Source: Actinomycetes bacterium
GTDB taxonomy: Bacteria; Actinomycetota; Acidimicrobiia; Acidimicrobiales; Acidimicrobiaceae
NCBI GenBank assembly: GCA_021805205.1
Contig: JAJZFV010000043.1
Span: 186,001 to 250,000 of the forward strand
Length of the DNA: 64,000 bases
Direction: 5' to 3'
The position numbers and the translations under genes are program-made. The notes under the pieces were generated by a model. The model saw only the letters and a program-made list of their open reading frames with translations. It was not told where the DNA came from and made no database searches. This document shows, piece by piece, positions 63,723 to 64,000 of the stretch; position 1 is the stretch's first letter; each line of letters starts with the position of its first letter.

Positions 63723-63983
63723 TTACTTCAGTGCTTCAGGCGCCTCTTCGAGGACTGCAAGGATCGTCATAGCGAACTTTAGTGCATCTGATGGTCGAAT
63801 TTCAAGAGCAACCCTGTCCGTAGGCGAACCGTCACTCTTTAGAAAGTCGATATTGAGAGTGTGGTCATCCATCGCGTGAACCGGGTGATCAAAAGAGACC
63901 ACCACCTCATCCGATGAGAACCATCCGTTACGACCTTTTGCCGATCCGGAAATCTCAACCTTTTCAACGATGTAAGTGCACAT
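63723..63983 (-). CDS. Small protein, possibly DUF6295-like
   Basis: An 86-residue soluble protein beginning MCTYIVEKVEISGSAKGRNGW, with a central FDHPVHAMDDHTLNIDF and LEIRPSDALKFAMTIL near the end. The pattern recalls actinobacterial proteins of DUF6295, an uncharacterised family, from memory only. His and Asp residues in DHPVHAMDDH could bind a metal, but this is a guess. ATG 63983 is preceded by AGAGGATAG. It is followed after 69 bases by the relaxase-like gene, with an intrinsic terminator between them. Confidence 0.65.
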   Translation of the reverse strand: MCTYIVEKVEISGSAKGRNGWFSSDEVVVSFDHPVHAMDDHTLNIDFLKSDGSPTDRVALEIRPSDALKFAMTILAVLEEAPEALK

Positions 63984-64000
63984 ATCTATCCTCTAAAGGT

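Noticed and set aside
61125-63983. Complete integrative conjugative element or prophage
   Set aside because: Only a relaxase-like gene is present; no integrase, type IV secretion, capsid or partition gene lies in the window.

Overview
The window reads as a chromosomal segment of an acidophilic or iron-oxidising actinobacterium of the class Acidimicrobiia (Acidithrix, Ferrimicrobium or Acidimicrobium type). This is inferred from gene content: F420 biosynthesis genes (cofD, cofE, cofC/fbiD), an LpdA-type quinone reductase, methylmalonyl-CoA mutase and biotin-dependent carboxylase genes, a red-type (form IC-like) RuBisCO with CbbX, and class III adenylate cyclase. Base composition looks moderate (about half G+C by eye), low for an actinobacterium. 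TTG and GTG starts are frequent. I see no rRNA, tRNA, CRISPR array or intact insertion sequence.

Left part (1-14.2 kb) is mostly surface polysaccharide synthesis. A GDP-6-deoxy-D-mannose reductase (Rmd) follows three tandem GT4 glycosyltransferases, a composition that recalls D-rhamnan (A-band) clusters. A second block holds an epimerase, a GDP-mannose-pyrophosphorylase-like gene, a membrane-anchored hypothetical protein, and rmlA-rmlB-rmlD with a rhamnosyltransferase-like GT2 (rmlC is not in the window). Between the blocks sit a nitronate monooxygenase-like gene and the F420 genes cofD-cofE.

The middle left (14.2-32.5 kb) is central metabolism: acyl-CoA dehydrogenase, BirA, an acyl-CoA carboxylase alpha subunit, an M20 peptidase, LpdA-like flavoprotein, B12-dependent mutase large subunit, CLC channel, a rhodanese-first MoeZ-like protein, a nitroreductase-like protein, an unrecognised gene, leucyl aminopeptidase and cobalamin-dependent methionine synthase. 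Several convergent pairs are separated by long, perfectly paired bidirectional terminators.

From 32.5 to 47.2 kb are two Calvin-Benson-Bassham clusters: rpe-tkt-glpX-prk and, about 8 kb further on, cbbL-cbbS-cbbX. Between them lie a NarL-type two-component pair, an AraC regulator that apparently starts at ATA, a SnoaL-like protein, a DUF885 protein and two gene-poor stretches. The two clusters together would supply phosphoribulokinase, RuBisCO, its activase and part of RuBP regeneration.

The right part (47.5-64 kb) holds an M24 peptidase, copper P-type ATPase and chaperone, a LipB-LipA fusion, the E2 and E3 subunits of a 2-oxoacid dehydrogenase (the likely clients of the lipoylation enzyme), RNase HII, an adenylate cyclase with an Rv1264-like regulatory half, F420 gene cofC/fbiD with a LmbE-type deacetylase, an acyl-CoA synthetase, and an isolated MobF-type relaxase-like gene that seems to lack a helicase P-loop. 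The most unusual items are the LipB-LipA fusion, the lone relaxase whose ribosome-binding site and start codon lie inside an apparent transcription terminator, and the inferred ATA start.
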